25,762 nt of DNA from JAISGQ01 sp964500965 (GCA_964500965.1 CAZCQZ010000030.1:1-25762), one strand, 5' to 3'; counted from the first letter of the stretch, positions 1 to 8,900 are shown. Made by a program: numbers and translations. The notes: generated from the sequence alone by a model not told the origin.

Positions 1-62
1 AGTTCTTCTTTCACTTTTGCTTCTTTGTTCAGTTTTGAGGGAACATTAAAAATGTATACATT

Positions 63-93
63 AAGTCGCCCAATAGGGCGGCTTTTTTGTTTT
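63..93 (+). terminator. rho-independent terminator of a gene left of the window
   Basis: A stem pairs AAGTCGCCC (63-71) with GGGCGGCTT (76-84) around an AATA loop, with one G-T wobble. It runs straight into a T-rich tract (83-88, then 90-93). This is the classic intrinsic terminator layout on the plus strand, so it probably ends a rightward gene that lies outside the window. Confidence 0.8.
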
Positions 94-135
94 GTGAAGT
101 TCTATAATAAAAAACGGGGGCTTCTATTATATATG

Positions 136-209
136 GGCTCTAGCCTGCCTTATCCAGTGATATTTATCTAGGCTCTATAATAAATGTTGGGGTAGCCAAA
201 TAGAGCCTA
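136..209. mobile_element. insertion-sequence end-like inverted repeats (possible ISL3-type scar)
   Basis: TAGGCTCTAT (169-178) and ATAGAGCCTA (200-209) form a perfect 10-bp inverted repeat around a GGGGTAGCC-containing centre, and another GGCTCT copy lies at 136-141. Ends beginning GGCTCT are, from memory, common in ISL3-family elements. A degenerate ISL3-like transposase tail follows at 282-434, so this may be the residue of one element end. No intact element or target duplication was found. The repeat could instead be an unrelated palindrome. Confidence 0.3.
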
Positions 210-281
210 CGAAAGAAAAAATCAAAAAATGATAAAAAAGTAGAGCATATTTGAAGAAATCCGCTAAAACGGAGACGAAAC

Positions 282-434
282 GAAATCACGAACGTATTTA
301 CCGAGGGCTGCAACAATAAAATTAAGGTTTTAAAAAGAAACGCATATGGTTAGCGAAACTTCAAAAGATTCAGAAACCGTATTTTGCATATGTTTTCACA
401 CCAGCGGCTAGACAGCGAAAAATCAGCCGCCTGA
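282..434 (+). pseudogene. decayed ISL3-family transposase, C-terminal fragment
   Basis: Translating from 282 gives the segment NEITNVFTEGCNNKIKVLKR, then NAYG, an in-frame TAG at 351-353, then RNFKRFRNRILHMF and a TGA at 432-434. The pattern TEGxNNKIKxLKRxxYGxRxFxxFRxRIL is the conserved C-terminal signature of ISL3-type DDE transposases. The TAG sits where the family normally has a Tyr-Arg-like continuation. Upstream of 282 the reading frame soon meets stops and no catalytic core is present, so only a dead tail of about 50 codons remains. Its stop overlaps the terminator that ends the leftward effector operon. Recognition rests on motif memory, not on a database comparison. Confidence 0.55.
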
Positions 435-446
435 CGGCGGCTGATT
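418..446 (-). terminator. rho-independent terminator ending the effector operon
   Basis: AATCAGCCGCC (421-431) pairs perfectly with GGCGGCTGATT (436-446) around a TGAC loop. Read on the minus strand, the GC-rich stem is followed by a run of five T (complement of 418-422). It lies about 50 bp past the last leftward gene, so it is the natural end of the minus-strand transcript. Confidence 0.75.
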
Positions 447-496
447 CAAAGCTATTCCATTTTAACTCTCTACTTTAACTGTCGACAAAGAACTTA

Positions 497-805
497 TTAT
501 TTCAATCTTTTAGCACGAAAAATAGCATTTGCCTGTGCGTTGGTATACTCTGTTGCTATGGTTTCGAGGTATTTCACAGAATTTTGTATTGCTTTGTATG
601 TATCAATTACAATTGACGATGAATCATCTATTGATTCTAGTTTTTGAATATAAGCTGTTGCATCTTCTCCAGTCCAATGTGTTTTCATCTCGCTTCCAGC
701 TAAAGCGGCTTGTTTAATATTTTTATAAACAGCTTTTCCGTGTTCTGATAATTCCTGCGCTTTTGAACGAAGAAGTTGATGGTTAACACTAATTTTATAT
801 CCCAA
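497..805 (-). CDS. WXG100-family protein (type VII secretion partner/substrate)
   Basis: This 102-residue protein has the WXG100 layout: two predicted helices joined by a turn, with HWTGED near residue 44 as the W-x-G motif. Family members are secreted by ESX/type VII systems as helical-hairpin dimers, or pair with larger effectors. The start is TTG at 805, with AGGTGG about seven bases upstream. It begins two bases after the stop of the preceding small gene, so the two are probably translationally coupled. The C-terminal tail has YTNAQ where the export motif YxxxD/E would be, so the acidic residue is missing. It is the last gene before the terminator at 418-446. Membership in the family is clear; the partner is inferred from position only. 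Confidence 0.8.
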   Translation of the reverse strand: MGYKISVNHQLLRSKAQELSEHGKAVYKNIKQAALAGSEMKTHWTGEDATAYIQKLESIDDSSSIVIDTYKAIQNSVKYLETIATEYTNAQANAIFRAKRLK

Positions 806-807
806 AG

Positions 808-1005
808 TTATACCACCTTTCCAATTTGAGCTATAGCATAACCATAATCATCTGCAATTGTTCTTAGTGCATTAGCACAATCATGTTCGCCTATATTTGT
901 TGCGCTTTTTTCGATTTCATAGGCTATGCTTTCTAACTCTTTTTTTATCTTTACCATTAATGTTTTTGCTTCATTCAACTTTTTGCATGCATCTTGGTTT
1001 GCCAT
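808..1005 (-). CDS. small helical protein, WXG100-like without the W-x-G motif
   Basis: This protein of about 65 residues has no signal peptide, no membrane segment and no tryptophan. It reads as two amphipathic helices around an IGEHD turn. I do not recognise a named family. Length and position, between the lipase-like effector and a WXG100 gene, suit an effector-associated helical partner like the small Lap proteins encoded beside LXG effectors, or possibly an immunity protein. ATG at 1005 is preferred over ATG at 1011, because the purine-rich AAAGGGAA then sits at normal spacing. Its stop lies two bases before the next start. Confidence 0.65.
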   Translation of the reverse strand: MANQDACKKLNEAKTLMVKIKKELESIAYEIEKSATNIGEHDCANALRTIADDYGYAIAQIGKVV

Positions 1006-1040
1006 TAACATTTCCCTTTCATATTTATTTCTAAAGAGAG

Positions 1041-2366
1041 CTATGAATACTTTTGCTCAATTGCGTTAAATTCTTCGGCAGTAGCGAAAAGATAGGAGGC
1101 GCATAAGCCTAGTTTAAATGTGCTGCCTACCCTACGGTTAGCATTGCCAACGGAATGATATTCTGAGACTGAAAGTGATGTATTCCACCAATACACATCA
1201 TCTAAAAGTTTTTCAACTTGCTTTACCATTTTTTGTACTGTCTCGATACGACATCCAAGACTCCAGAAAGAATCGGTATTAATATAAATATCGGGATTAT
1301 TGTTAGCTTGCGAATAGGCATCATTTTTTACAGTAATTACCCATTTATCTATTGCATCCATAATCATGTTGTATACTTGAGCTAAAGTTGCATTATTTTG
1401 TAACAAGGCATTGATAGCTAGATTGAGTATACATAGAATATCAGCGTCGCTTACATATGCTGTACTTAATTCTAAATCGCCAAGTTTCCACTCAACGAAT
1501 TCCATTACAATTTTTGATAAAGCTTCACGTTCTTCAGCATCTAAATCCCGAACATGTTGATAAATTAATTTAAACAACATAGCCACAGCACCAATTGAAC
1601 CATCAGGATCTATCTCATTAAGTCCATCACAATTCAACATATTGGTAAGCTCATGATATGCAAAAGGATTTAAGCTATCCACATTATCCTGTTTAACATA
1701 GTATACATGATCTTCGGGAACTAATCTATCTCCAAGCTGGTTTATTGGATCATTAATTCCACTGATACTCCACAACTTATCCAATTGCTCATCATAGTCG
1801 GATAGTTTTTTAAACCTTTCAATTGCTTCCGGAGAAAAACCTTGACCATCAAGCGAGTAACAAGCATCAATAAGTCCGCGATTTTCTGAAGTCATCGTTA
1901 CGTATTGTGATAAATTACCGCCTTTAGAGTGTCCGGTGATAATAATATTATTGCTGTTATCCCAGTCATATATCTCACAAAGATAGTCAAAGTATTTGGA
2001 CGCTTCTTGCTGAATTGGCGAATCGTTGGCACCAAATGCTATGCCATTATCGACCCATCTACCATCACCGGTTCCTCTAAATGTAACATATACATCACCG
2101 TCAGAAGATGTGAATGCACATGCATTGATTGTATCATTTTCATATATATTGCAACTTTGACCGCAAATCCTTAAATTGCCAATATCACTGTTGTTATTAA
2201 TAGCATCTTTAAGCACAAGATAATTTTCGTTCTGATTAAATTGTGGATTGTTTGCTATATCATTAACAATATCCTTTAAGCTTTGACCGTCTTTTGCGTT
2301 TTCATATCCTATATATGTATACAAATCAAGTATAGCACTGATATTGCTGTCATTAGGCAAGCTCAT
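1041..2366 (-). CDS. DUF2974 (Mbeah-like) alpha/beta hydrolase with C-terminal type VII module
   Basis: This 441-residue putative secreted lipase/esterase has its catalytic domain at roughly residues 5-250. Visible features are TFRGTGDGRW near 95, the nucleophile elbow GHSKGG at 145-150 (Ser 147), LDGQGFS near 172 and a possible catalytic His in FAYHEL near 238. This order matches DUF2974 hydrolases. After a helical linker, residues about 362-441 repeat the module found at the N-termini of the two neighbouring cysteine hydrolases: INTxxFWxLG, later CASYLF, ending FNAIE. Having it at the C-terminus is unusual. No signal peptide or membrane helix is seen, which fits type VII export. ATG 2366 is chosen because AAAGGTGA precedes it; a further ATG at 2384 overlaps the upstream gene. 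Substrate is unknown. Confidence 0.8.
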   Translation of the reverse strand: MSLPNDSNISAILDLYTYIGYENAKDGQSLKDIVNDIANNPQFNQNENYLVLKDAINNNSDIGNLRICGQSCNIYENDTINACAFTSSDGDVYVTFRGTGDGRWVDNGIAFGANDSPIQQEASKYFDYLCEIYDWDNSNNIIITGHSKGGNLSQYVTMTSENRGLIDACYSLDGQGFSPEAIERFKKLSDYDEQLDKLWSISGINDPINQLGDRLVPEDHVYYVKQDNVDSLNPFAYHELTNMLNCDGLNEIDPDGSIGAVAMLFKLIYQHVRDLDAEEREALSKIVMEFVEWKLGDLELSTAYVSDADILCILNLAINALLQNNATLAQVYNMIMDAIDKWVITVKNDAYSQANNNPDIYINTDSFWSLGCRIETVQKMVKQVEKLLDDVYWWNTSLSVSEYHSVGNANRRVGSTFKLGLCASYLFATAEEFNAIEQKYS

Positions 2367-2380
2367 ATAATCACCTTTCA

Positions 2381-2680
2381 TCAATTAAAACTACTGGCCT
2401 TTTTGGTAATTCCCATTTCTGTGGATTTATAGCCCGAGTCTGCGGCTATGTTTAAGAAGTCAATATAAGAAGATAAAAAAGTTTCACAAGCATCTGTTGC
2501 GGTTGTTAAAAAGCGCATTTGTTCCGTGTAAAATTTGTATCCGCCATCAGAATCCCATATTTTATTAACATCTATTATTGTCTGTTGAGCATTTTGGAGA
2601 CATTCCATGATATTGTTTTTATATAGATTCAACTCATTTGCTGAATTTACTAAAGCGTCTAAATCGACATTAATTGACAC
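2381..2680 (-). CDS. WXG100-family protein upstream of the lipase-like effector
   Basis: This helical-hairpin protein of about 100 residues carries IWDSDGG as its central turn, so the motif is W-x-S rather than W-x-G. Near its C-terminus YKSTE fits the YxxxD/E type VII export signal. It ends 14 bases before the lipase start, so it is the likely partner or co-secreted protein for that enzyme. Two GTG starts are possible. GTG 2680 is placed well behind GAGGTGA, while GTG 2689 would add three residues but has a poor ribosome site. A gap of about 150 bp upstream separates it from the C39-like gene, and no convincing promoter was seen there. Confidence 0.8.
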   Translation of the reverse strand: MSINVDLDALVNSANELNLYKNNIMECLQNAQQTIIDVNKIWDSDGGYKFYTEQMRFLTTATDACETFLSSYIDFLNIAADSGYKSTEMGITKKASSFN

Positions 2681-2827
2681 ATCATTCACCTCATGAAATT
2701 ATTTGAGAGCATTTCGATTTATGCTATTTAATATGATGTCATGTAATCTATCTAACGTATTAACCTCCTCTTTTTCTAATTAGTAAGAACAGATTTTAGT
2801 TACAAAACAATATAATAATCGAATTTT

Positions 2828-3778
2828 TCAATTACCGATGTCAACCATATAATAACTATTGGCTTTTTGGAACTTATCTATAGGCATCCAATAACGTCCA
2901 TCTCCTGCTTCTGTATCGCCGTTGTATTTTCCGTCGAATCTATTGTCTTTCCTTTTTGTTGAGTCAATTACTAAAACATAATTGCCGTCCTCGCTAATAT
3001 CAACAATTGCTACGAAGTGACCAGAGGTGCTGGTTGTATTATTAAGCACGTTATTTGGAAAACTTGAAATGATGGGTTGACCATTTTTTAGATGCTCTAT
3101 AGCCTCGTCAGAGTTGGTTGATCTTCCCGAACAAGAAACATCGTAACCTTCATTTTTCAAGGCATCATCCATTTTTTGATGGTCGGTGCCACCACTCCAC
3201 GGTCTGGCTCCGCTTGTCACTGCAATATTACAGATTTCCTGGATAGTTAGACCGTTATCAATACCATAGTATCTAAGTATATGTAACCAAGCATAAGCAC
3301 CACAAGCGCTACTGTAAGCAGTTGAGTTTTTGCCGCCATCACCTCCTGGGTAAGGAATATTTTTGGCTTCAGTAGACCACTGATATGAAAATTCCATGTC
3401 TATAGCTTTTTGCATTTTTTCATCATCTGAAAGAGTGCAATATTTTTTATATATTTCATTGTTTTCAGAGCGAACACTATTTACCGCACAAGAGAGGCTT
3501 GATAATCTTTTACATATATCATTTTCAGTGAATTCATATTTTTCTGCAACTTTAAAAAGGTAGTTTGCGGCAAGCCCACATCTATCAGCTTGTTTTTGAA
3601 TTTTCCGAGTTACTGATTCAATCTGTTCGTCTGACAATTGCAAAAAATCTTCAAAAGCAGTAAGGTTAGAAGTACATTTTTTTAATTCACTCGCAATGCG
3701 GTATGCATCATTCTGGATTTGCTCGATGTTCTTGCCAATGTCCCAGAGAAAATTTGTGTTAATTTGGATTTTGCTCAT
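2828..3778 (-). CDS. C39-like cysteine peptidase with N-terminal type VII module
   Basis: Residues 1-85 of this 316-residue protein are the shared effector module: INTNFLWDIG at 6-15, ADRCGLAANYLFKVAEKYEF at 64-83, then TEND, giving YEFTE as a YxxxE signal. Residues about 150-316 form a papain-fold domain most like the C39-type peptidases: SSACGAYAWL with Cys 159, SGHFVAIVDI with His 254 and VLVIDST with Asp 272. C39 relatives cleave peptide bonds, and some act on leader peptides or cell-wall peptides. The actual target here is unknown. No signal peptide is present. ATG 3778 overlaps the stop of the CHAP gene by one base (TAATG) behind AGGTGGAG, which indicates tight coupling. Fold assignment is by motif order only. 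Confidence 0.75.
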   Translation of the reverse strand: MSKIQINTNFLWDIGKNIEQIQNDAYRIASELKKCTSNLTAFEDFLQLSDEQIESVTRKIQKQADRCGLAANYLFKVAEKYEFTENDICKRLSSLSCAVNSVRSENNEIYKKYCTLSDDEKMQKAIDMEFSYQWSTEAKNIPYPGGDGGKNSTAYSSACGAYAWLHILRYYGIDNGLTIQEICNIAVTSGARPWSGGTDHQKMDDALKNEGYDVSCSGRSTNSDEAIEHLKNGQPIISSFPNNVLNNTTSTSGHFVAIVDISEDGNYVLVIDSTKRKDNRFDGKYNGDTEAGDGRYWMPIDKFQKANSYYMVDIGN

Positions 3779-4569
3779 TACAATTCACTCCACCTATAAA
3801 ATTTTAATCCTTTTGTAGATGCGTAAGATACTTGCCGATTGACGGTACAGTAAACATCACCGTTCTTGTTAAATTTCCAATTTTGCTCGATTACAGTGTA
3901 TGTACCATCGTTGTTGACTCCCTTAACAATAAACCAATGCCCGTGTCCGGATGAATTAGTTTGATAACCAATGTCACCAACTTGTGGAGTTTGAGTTTCG
4001 CTTATCGAACCTTTATTTACAATAGGGGTAGCACCAGTAAACATGTTAGACACTTTTACCCCATATACTTTTTCATAATATTTACTAACATACCTGGCGC
4101 AACAATATGTTCCCTCATTGGAAGATTCTTTAACATATACTGCAGGTACACCATTGAATGAATCAACAATTTGTCCTGACTCGGTGATTTTAATTGTTGT
4201 AGTGTTATATGTTACTGGATTTTCAACAGTATTTTTATCGTATAACATTTTGTTATCGTTGCTGACATCGGTTATCGCTTTTGCAAGAACGCTTAAGTTT
4301 TCGGTAATTATTCTTTCGTTTAACTCATAGCTTTCTGCAATCTTAAAAATGTAACTTGCAGCAAAACCGCATCTATCTGCTTGACTTTTTATTCTATGTA
4401 CTTCTGCTTCGATTTTTTCGTCAGACCTTTGCAAAACGTCTTCAATAATGGTGAGCGAGTGCACACGCTGTGTTAATTGTGTGCACAAGTGCCGAGCGTT
4501 TTTCTGGATGTTTTCAATTAAGACACCAATTTCCCATAATGAATTAGTGTTTAGATTAATTCTACTCAT
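3778..4569 (-). CDS. CHAP-domain amidohydrolase/peptidase with N-terminal type VII module
   Basis: This 263-residue protein starts with the shared module: LNTNSLWEIG at 6-15, ADRCGFAASYIFKIAESYEL at 64-83, with YELNE as a YxxxE signal. The remainder resembles a CHAP domain, a Cys/His enzyme that usually cuts peptidoglycan amide or peptide bonds. CCARYV places the nucleophile at Cys 157, GHGHWFIV gives His 211, and VIEQNW gives Glu 228/Asn 230; PQVGDIGY fits the segment before the catalytic His. The start at 4569 is preferred to a longer frame from 4764, because GGAG lies at ideal spacing, the sequence then aligns with its neighbour, and the longer form would overlap the preceding gene by about 95 bp. 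A cell-wall-directed role is inferred from the family. Confidence 0.78.
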   Translation of the reverse strand: MSRINLNTNSLWEIGVLIENIQKNARHLCTQLTQRVHSLTIIEDVLQRSDEKIEAEVHRIKSQADRCGFAASYIFKIAESYELNERIITENLSVLAKAITDVSNDNKMLYDKNTVENPVTYNTTTIKITESGQIVDSFNGVPAVYVKESSNEGTYCCARYVSKYYEKVYGVKVSNMFTGATPIVNKGSISETQTPQVGDIGYQTNSSGHGHWFIVKGVNNDGTYTVIEQNWKFNKNGDVYCTVNRQVSYASTKGLKFYRWSEL

Positions 4570-4669
4570 AAAGACTCCGATTCTATAGAAGTTATAAAAC
4601 CTATTTAGAAAATAGGGGTTAAGGATGGCGAGCACATCTGATGCGTTTTTTAAAACGTTATTTTTATTG

Positions 4670-4966
4670 TTAGTTAGATAATTTGTTTGCAGCGGACTCG
4701 ATGGCATTTTGCGTTTTTCGGATAACCTCAAGATTCTTGCTAATTTTATCTGCAATTGTCTCAAGTCTAACAGCAGAATTTGTCATATCGGAAATCAATT
4801 CATTTAAGTGTGAAATGCCGATTTGTAAGGAAGGTTCCGACATTGAGTTTAAATTATCAACACATTGTTTAAGCTGAATGATGTACTTACGATATTCGGA
4901 TGCTGCGTTAACGCATTCACTTGACATTTTGTAAAACTTGTTGAAATCAACATTAATAATTCCCAT
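4670..4966 (-). CDS. small helical WXG100-like protein lacking W-x-G
   Basis: This 98-residue all-helical protein has no tryptophan and no signal peptide. Its length and two-helix pattern suit the WXG100 superfamily, with the central turn around SMSEPSLQIG lacking the Trp. It lies about 100 bp upstream of the CHAP effector, next to another WXG100-like gene. This recalls the paired helical partners that escort LXG effectors, although no homology to those was established. ATG 4966 is chosen because GGGGTGA then lies five or six bases upstream; a GTG at 4975 would use part of that site as its codon. Confidence 0.65.
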   Translation of the reverse strand: MGIINVDFNKFYKMSSECVNAASEYRKYIIQLKQCVDNLNSMSEPSLQIGISHLNELISDMTNSAVRLETIADKISKNLEVIRKTQNAIESAANKLSN

Positions 4967-4980
4967 GTTTTTCACCCCAT

Positions 4981-5268
4981 TTAGAATTTTGATGCGTGCG
5001 GTAGAATATCATTTGCGGTTTTTTTATATAGATTTGCGCTATAATCTATATCAGCGGCAAGAGCATTAAGATTGCCGATCATTTTGTCAATATTTTCCTT
5101 GAGTACTTCAGCTTGTTCGGCGTACTTGTCTCCATCTTTTCCGACGATACCGCAATGTTGATTCATAATTAAAAACGTATCATTAAACGTTGAACCGTAA
5201 TATTCTAATTTTGACTTCAACTGGGCTAAATAAAGTTTTAGCATTTCGTAATCTGTATTTATTATCAT
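4981..5268 (-). CDS. WXG100-like helical protein with degenerate central motif
   Basis: This 95-residue helical protein has IVGKDGDKYAEQ in the position of the W-x-G turn and following helix of WXG100 proteins. The Trp is absent, but the small-polar turn and the Y-A-E-Q start of helix two remain. The C-terminus has YKKTA where exported members have YxxxE. It is 14 bases upstream of the next helical protein, so the two could form a heterodimer. The start at 5268 is supported by GGAG seven bases before ATG; ATG codons further upstream would only add a non-conserved leader. Confidence 0.68.
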   Translation of the reverse strand: MIINTDYEMLKLYLAQLKSKLEYYGSTFNDTFLIMNQHCGIVGKDGDKYAEQAEVLKENIDKMIGNLNALAADIDYSANLYKKTANDILPHASKF

Positions 5269-5459
5269 AATAATCTCCATTCTATTAATAAGCGTCTGCG
5301 CAAACAGTAACAAATATTGTTGTCGTCGGTGATAACTTATTAAAGGTGTTATATTGGTTGTATAAGGTTCTTTAGCTTTCGTTAAGTTTTAAGTAAAGAC
5401 AGTGTTTATCTGTTTTAATATTTCCACAGATTGCCTTAAAGAGAAACCCATTATTGATT

Positions 5460-5765
5460 TTAGTCAAGGAAACTGCTTGCACTCTTGCTGATTCTTTTTT
5501 CGGTTTCTTCATAGGTTTCTATAGTGAGGTTTAAAAAATTAGCATATTTTGTAATGAATTTTGAAGCATTTTCAAAGTCGGGAACGATCATCTGAAATGA
5601 TTCCGAAAACTCATTGCCAGAAGGAGAATCCCAAAAATCAATGATAACGTTTATTAGTTTTTTGATTTCGTAGAGGGTTTGGTTTAGACTGGAGCATTTA
5701 GCAGTTAACTCTGTTATCGTACGCGTTGCTTCAAGTGCATCGAATTGTATACCGTTATTTATCAT
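5460..5765 (-). CDS. WXG100-family protein, first gene of the effector cassette
   Basis: This 101-residue helical hairpin has FWDSPSGNEF as the turn motif (W-x-S) and YEETE near the C-terminus, a match to the YxxxD/E type VII signal. It ends SASSFLD, close to the NASSFN end of the core WXG100 protein at 12902-13204 and the KASSFN end of that at 2381-2680. AAAGGAG lies about eleven bases before ATG 5765. It is the first gene after the hairpin that follows the core operon, and could be a dedicated partner of the effectors downstream. Confidence 0.82.
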   Translation of the reverse strand: MINNGIQFDALEATRTITELTAKCSSLNQTLYEIKKLINVIIDFWDSPSGNEFSESFQMIVPDFENASKFITKYANFLNLTIETYEETEKRISKSASSFLD

Positions 5766-5908
5766 AGATTTAGTTTTCTCCTTTTGTTTTATATTTTGGG
5801 GTGCCGATTCCCAGCTGAGTGGTAAATTCGCGTAAATAATGCAGTGAAAATCGGCAGAATCAGGGTTATGCCTGTCGATAGTAATGCTTTTCTAAGGTAA
5901 TGCTGCCC

Positions 5909-5936
5909 AACAGGCGCGGCGCGAGCCGCGCCTGTT
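5909..5936 (-). terminator. GC-rich hairpin between core and effector cassette
   Basis: AACAGGCGCGGC (5909-5920) pairs perfectly with GCCGCGCCTGTT (5925-5936) around a four-base loop, 18 bp beyond the stop of the PASTA kinase. No clear T run follows on the minus strand, so it may be a weak terminator or an mRNA-stabilising element rather than a full stop. A second, looser inverted repeat (TGCCGATT 5802-5809, AATCGGCA 5849-5856) lies further downstream. Confidence 0.5.
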
Positions 5937-5954
5937 AGATTTCGGATAAGTGGG

Positions 5955-8900
5955 TTACGGCTTTAAGCGGTAGCGGCAGCCGGTTCTGGTTTCAACTTCG
6001 GTTTGGGTTTCGGTTTGATTCGGAACACTGCCGGAAACGGAGTTACCGGCGGTCTTTGCGGTTTTGCTCCAATCGCCCCAGTCTCCGTAACCGCCCCAGT
6101 CGTTCCATTTGTAGAAGTAATGTGTATAATTTTTTATAATGTAGGAGCGCTCACGATAATACCAGCCATCTACATAAACAGTTTCTGATTCTGTTCTGTT
6201 AAACCAATAGCGATGACCTGCACTCGATCCACCGTAATAATAATGAGAGGAAGCTCTGCCGTGACATTTGCACTGTATTGCTCTTTCGCTTGATGCAGTT
6301 AATTGTGAATAGAGTTTGATTTCTTCATATGCTATTTCTGTATCGTTATTAAAAAAACCACCAGTAGATTGTCGACAATTTTTAGGCGCACTGGTATCTG
6401 TATCGTTCTTGTTATAATAACGATAATATATATAAACTGTAGCTGTCCCCGAGTTGTAGCATTTGCCGCCGTACCAAGAAGTAAGATAATCATTAGTTCC
6501 TGGGTTGTAATTTATAGGTCCCTTTTCAGAGCTCCAATCTGTGTAACCATAATTTTTATCTGTTTTATATTTGCTCCACCCGGATAGAGTGTAATTAGAA
6601 TTCTCATTTGTTTCTTGATGAGGTGTAGTGCTACGTGTCCTTGTTCTGGAACGGTATTCAGTCCATGCATTTGCTTCGTCATAGTCATAAACATCATAAT
6701 TATAAGAAGTCATATTATAGCCCGTCTGCCATGCGCCATACGCATTAACGGTTATTCTTGCGGTTGCGCCGTATTTGTCCTTTGCAACAATGGTAGCGGT
6801 ACCGGCAGACAACGCTTTAACGGTACACTGAGAGCCGCCGCCGCTTACCGAGACAACACTTGGATTGCTTGATTCCCAGGTGATTGATGAAAGATACTCG
6901 GTTTCACCGTTCTTATAAGCAGCGGTCAGAGTTCGAGATGCATCGTTATCCATTTCGATAGTGGACGAATCCGGGTCGGTAATAACGAGATTACCCTTAA
7001 CGGTTATGCTGAAATTGTCGGTCAGTGTTTTGCCCTCTGTGTATGTTACCGTAACGGTATAACTGCCGCTTTTGTTTGAGGAAAAACCGCTTGTCTTGAC
7101 TTTGCTTGTGACATCACGGGTTGCACCGTCATCATATTTGGCGATAACCTTAAAGCCCGAAAGGTAAAGAGATTCATTAAGCTCATAGGTGGTTTTTTCC
7201 GGCTTTGTTACTTCAATAGATTTCAGTGCTCTGATATGAATGCCAAAGGAAGTGCTCTTTGAAGTGCCGTTATAGGTATACTGACAGACGATAGTTTTGT
7301 CGCCGCCGATCGAAGAATCAAATCCGCCGATAGACGTATTTGCCGAATTTGTGACGTTTTCGGTACTTCCGTCGGAATATTTTGCGGTGAGTACAAGTCC
7401 GGAATAATTTGCGGAATCGCCGAGATAGTAGGATTTGGTATCAGGCGCACTTGTAACGGTCAGAGACTCAAGAAGCTTAACAACCGTTACGGTACACTGA
7501 GCGGTATAGCCGCCGTCCTTGGTTTTTACGGTGATTGTCGCTGTGCCGACACCGTTGGCGGTAACAACGCCTGCACTGTTGACGGAAACGACCGAGTTAT
7601 TGCTGGACGACCATGTTACAGATGTTGTGGTTGCCTTTTTCGGGGAGACGGTAGCAACAAATGTATACACCTCACCGTATTCAAGGGTTTTATTCGTGGT
7701 GTTCAGAGAAACGCCGGTAACATTAACAACATCATTGCCGGAGCTGACTACGATAGTGACAATAGTACCCTGTGCGGCAGATTCTCCTGCTTTGAGTGAC
7801 TGAGAGATTACCGTGCCTTTTGGAACAGTGGTACTGCTTTCCTGGGTAACGGCATAGCCCAAAACGGATTCTGTAAGCAGGCTTTGGGCTTCCTGTTGAG
7901 TAAGACCGACAACATTTGGCACGGTTGTTTTATAACCGGAGCTTACATATATTGTGACTTCGCCGTTTTCATATATGCTTTTTCCGGAAAGAGGAAGCTG
8001 AGCTAAAACCAGACCCTCCTGCACTGTATCGCTTTCGACGTACTTTATTACCGGAGTAAGCAATCTGTCATTGAGCTTGTTTAAAGCGTCTTCCTCCGGA
8101 AGATAAGTGACATTCGGAACGATGATTGTCCTTTTGCCAAGGGATACGGTTACATAAATTATGCCGCCCTCATAGAGAGTGTCACCTTTTTTCGGCGATT
8201 GTTCGATTATTTCACCGGCGGGAATAGTATCGCTGTATTCGCCTTTTGATATTGACATATACAGGTTTTTGCCGATGGCGGAGCTTTGCGCTTTTTCAAA
8301 CTGAGTACCGACATAATCGGAAACTTTAACGAGCTTGCCGTAATCGAACTTGTTGTTTTTTGAACCGCTGTTAACGGTAAGCGTTACTTCAGAGCCCTCG
8401 AAAACGATGGTATTTCCCAACGGAGACTGGCGAATGACAGCACCGGGAGCAACAGTATCATCGGCATCTTCTTCAAGCTTTACCGTGAATCCGGAAGCTT
8501 GAAGAAGCGCAACTGCGGCTTCCTGAGTGTAGCCGTATAAATTGGGAACGTAATATTCGTCGGGCTTCATACTTGCGGTTACGCTGACAACGCTGCCGGT
8601 GTAAGCAACATTTCCCGAACGGGGGTTTTGCTGGAGCACATAGTTATTGTCAAAATAGGCATCGGTCACACGGTCGCCGATTACCATGTGCAGAGAGCTG
8701 TTTTCAAGTTTAGCGTCCGCATCGGAAACAAGAGTGTCGATTATGTACGGCACTCGCGACATTCCGTCGGGTACATCGTAATCGTCGCTTCTGAAAAGAT
8801 TTCCGCCGGTAGCAACGAACAGTACGCCGAAGGCTACTATCGCAAGGGCGACACCTGCGGCGGCGTATTTCATCCATTTTGCTATACGTCCTGTGTCCTC

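Noticed and set aside
4570..4764. N-terminal extension of the CHAP protein by 65 residues
   Set aside because: It would overlap the preceding gene by about 95 bp and has no ribosome site. ATG 4569 has GGAG at good spacing and aligns with the C39-like neighbour.
5281..5459. Separate promoter inside the effector cassette
   Set aside because: AT-rich sequence gives weak -10 look-alikes, but no -35 at correct spacing was found. The same holds for 2690-2827 and 5766-5908.
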